From NCBI GenBank assembly GCA_002424545.1, contig DIKL01000081.1, forward strand, positions 1 through 13,711: a stretch of 13,711 bases of DNA. Direction: 5' to 3'. A program made the translations under genes and the position numbers. Shown here piece after piece: positions 12,911-13,711 of the stretch (position 1 is the stretch's first letter; the number at the start of each line of letters is the position of its first letter). The notes under the pieces were generated by a model that ran no database searches, was not told the DNA's origin, and saw nothing but the letters and a program-made list of their open reading frames with translations. This DNA is from Syntrophaceae bacterium UBA5619 (GTDB lineage Bacteria > Desulfobacterota > Syntrophia > Syntrophales > UBA5619).

Positions 12911-13711
12911 ATGAAAAGGATGATTGGAACAGCGGCGATTCTGCTTCTGCTGGGGACGACCGCCTTCGGGGCCGACTGGGAAAGCCGATTGCCCTCCGGC
13001 ACATCGGAGCGGGTCAAGGCCAGCGTCCGGGAAGCGGTCCGCACCGGGGTCGATCCGGATGAGATTGTCTCGTTGACGGCAAGGATGGAGGCGAGTCGCT
13101 TCGACGAGCGTTTCACGATTCGGGCGCACGAGATCGTCATGGCTGCCCGGCAGGAAAAACTGCCGCTGGAGCCGATCATGAACAAGGCCCTTGAAGGGAT
13201 TGCAAAACGGGTGGCTGCCGAGAAGACCGTGCAGGCCATGGAAACGGTCCGCTCCCGATACGCCATGGCCTTTCAAAATGCGCGATCCATTGCGACCGAA
13301 GAGAAACAGCAGCAGGCGTTGGGAAAAACCATTGCCGAAGGACTGGCGGCCGGAATTCAGCAGAGAGAAATGGTGCGGATGACGGAAAGTCTCCGGCAGC
13401 AGAGCCGCCAGCTCAGCCGCGAACAGAGGGATGAACTGGCGATGCAATCCTTTCAAACGGTCCGCGAGATGGCCAGATTGGGCGCTCCTTCCGTTGCCGT
13501 CGGGGATGTCGTATGCCGGGCCTTGCAGCACCAATTTACGGCACAGGAAATGGCTCAGATGAGAACCGCATTTACCGCCGAGGCCAGATACGGGAAGGCA
13601 GAAAACATCGCGCAGCAATACGGCGCGCAGATCGGCGGCGGGGCGAGGGCCGGAGGACTGGGTTCCGCCGGAGGAGGCGCTGCCGGATCAGGTGGCCCCG
13701 GTGGAGGCTCG
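12911..13711 (+). CDS. Secreted helical protein with Gly-rich C-terminal tail (partial, runs off right edge)
   Basis: 267 codons are visible without a stop. The signal peptide is at 1-20, with a likely cut after AFG. Residues 32-240 are almost all predicted helix, rich in Glu, Arg, Gln, Ala and Met. They contain two related segments of about 80 residues: one near 36-95 (GVDPDEIVSLTARM, then a helix ending in PIMNKAL) and one near 138-205 (GIQQREMVRMTESL, then a helix ending in DVVCRAL). From about 241 the chain changes to GGG/GSAGGG repeats that continue past the window. I do not recognise a named family. AAAGGAG lies 7 nt before the start, and the promoter is of the same type as the sigma gene's. 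It is probably an envelope or matrix protein controlled by that sigma factor. Confidence 0.8.
   Translation, partial: MKRMIGTAAILLLLGTTAFGADWESRLPSGTSERVKASVREAVRTGVDPDEIVSLTARMEASRFDERFTIRAHEIVMAARQEKLPLEPIMNKALEGIAKRVAAEKTVQAMETVRSRYAMAFQNARSIATEEKQQQALGKTIAEGLAAGIQQREMVRMTESLRQQSRQLSREQRDELAMQSFQTVREMARLGAPSVAVGDVVCRALQHQFTAQEMAQMRTAFTAEARYGKAENIAQQYGAQIGGGARAGGLGSAGGGAAGSGGPGGGS

Noticed and set aside
1-13711. tRNA, rRNA, insertion sequences or attachment sites
   Set aside because: I saw no cloverleaf, rRNA segment, transposase or terminal repeats with target duplications anywhere in the window.

Overview
GC-rich bacterial DNA with tightly packed, overlapping operons. The gene content suggests an anaerobic, deltaproteobacteria-like organism (Desulfobacterota or relatives): a probable UGA-encoded selenocysteine, a Tat-exported iron-sulfur/cytochrome b module, and an aryl-polyene-type pathway. 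The lineage is inferred from gene content only; no rRNA or marker gene is present.

Region 1 (1-7161, all minus strand) is one translationally coupled operon. In transcription order it encodes an aromatic amino acid/histidine ammonia-lyase, a hot-dog thioesterase, a DAK2-DegV (FakA-FakB-like) fusion, a family 2 glycosyltransferase, and an MMPL/RND exporter fused to a SAM methyltransferase that leaves the window at its left edge. Lyase, thioesterase, glycosyltransferase, MMPL exporter and methyltransferase are the accessory set of aryl polyene (APE)/flexirubin-type lipid-pigment clusters. The ketosynthase, ACP and ligase genes would lie to the left.

Region 2 (7162-7536) has no gene but holds three strong inverted repeats, one of them probably the terminator of region 3.

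Region 3 (7537-8584, minus) is a two-gene YeeE/YedE (DUF395) sulfur/selenium transporter. The first gene has an in-frame TGA exactly where the family has its conserved Cys. A hairpin with a GGUCUG loop follows, as expected of a bacterial SECIS, so this is probably an undescribed-type selenoprotein transporter. A near-consensus sigma70 promoter lies upstream.

Region 4 (8880-10745, plus) is divergent from it. It encodes a Tat-exported, membrane-anchored 16-Cys-type iron-sulfur protein with one ligand missing, and a four-helix cytochrome b with an unusual acidic tail. No catalytic subunit is adjacent.

Region 5 (10801-13711) looks like a self-contained cell-envelope regulon. An ECF sigma factor, a membrane anti-sigma-like protein with a periplasmic glycogen-binding (AMPK/CBM48-like) domain, and a lipoprotein with a related domain form an overlapping operon. 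It is flanked by a divergent Gly-rich secreted protein and a downstream secreted helical protein with a Gly-rich tail. All three transcription units begin with the same motif, TGTAAC(C/G)-N15-CGTT(A/T)T, which I propose is the promoter recognised by this sigma factor.
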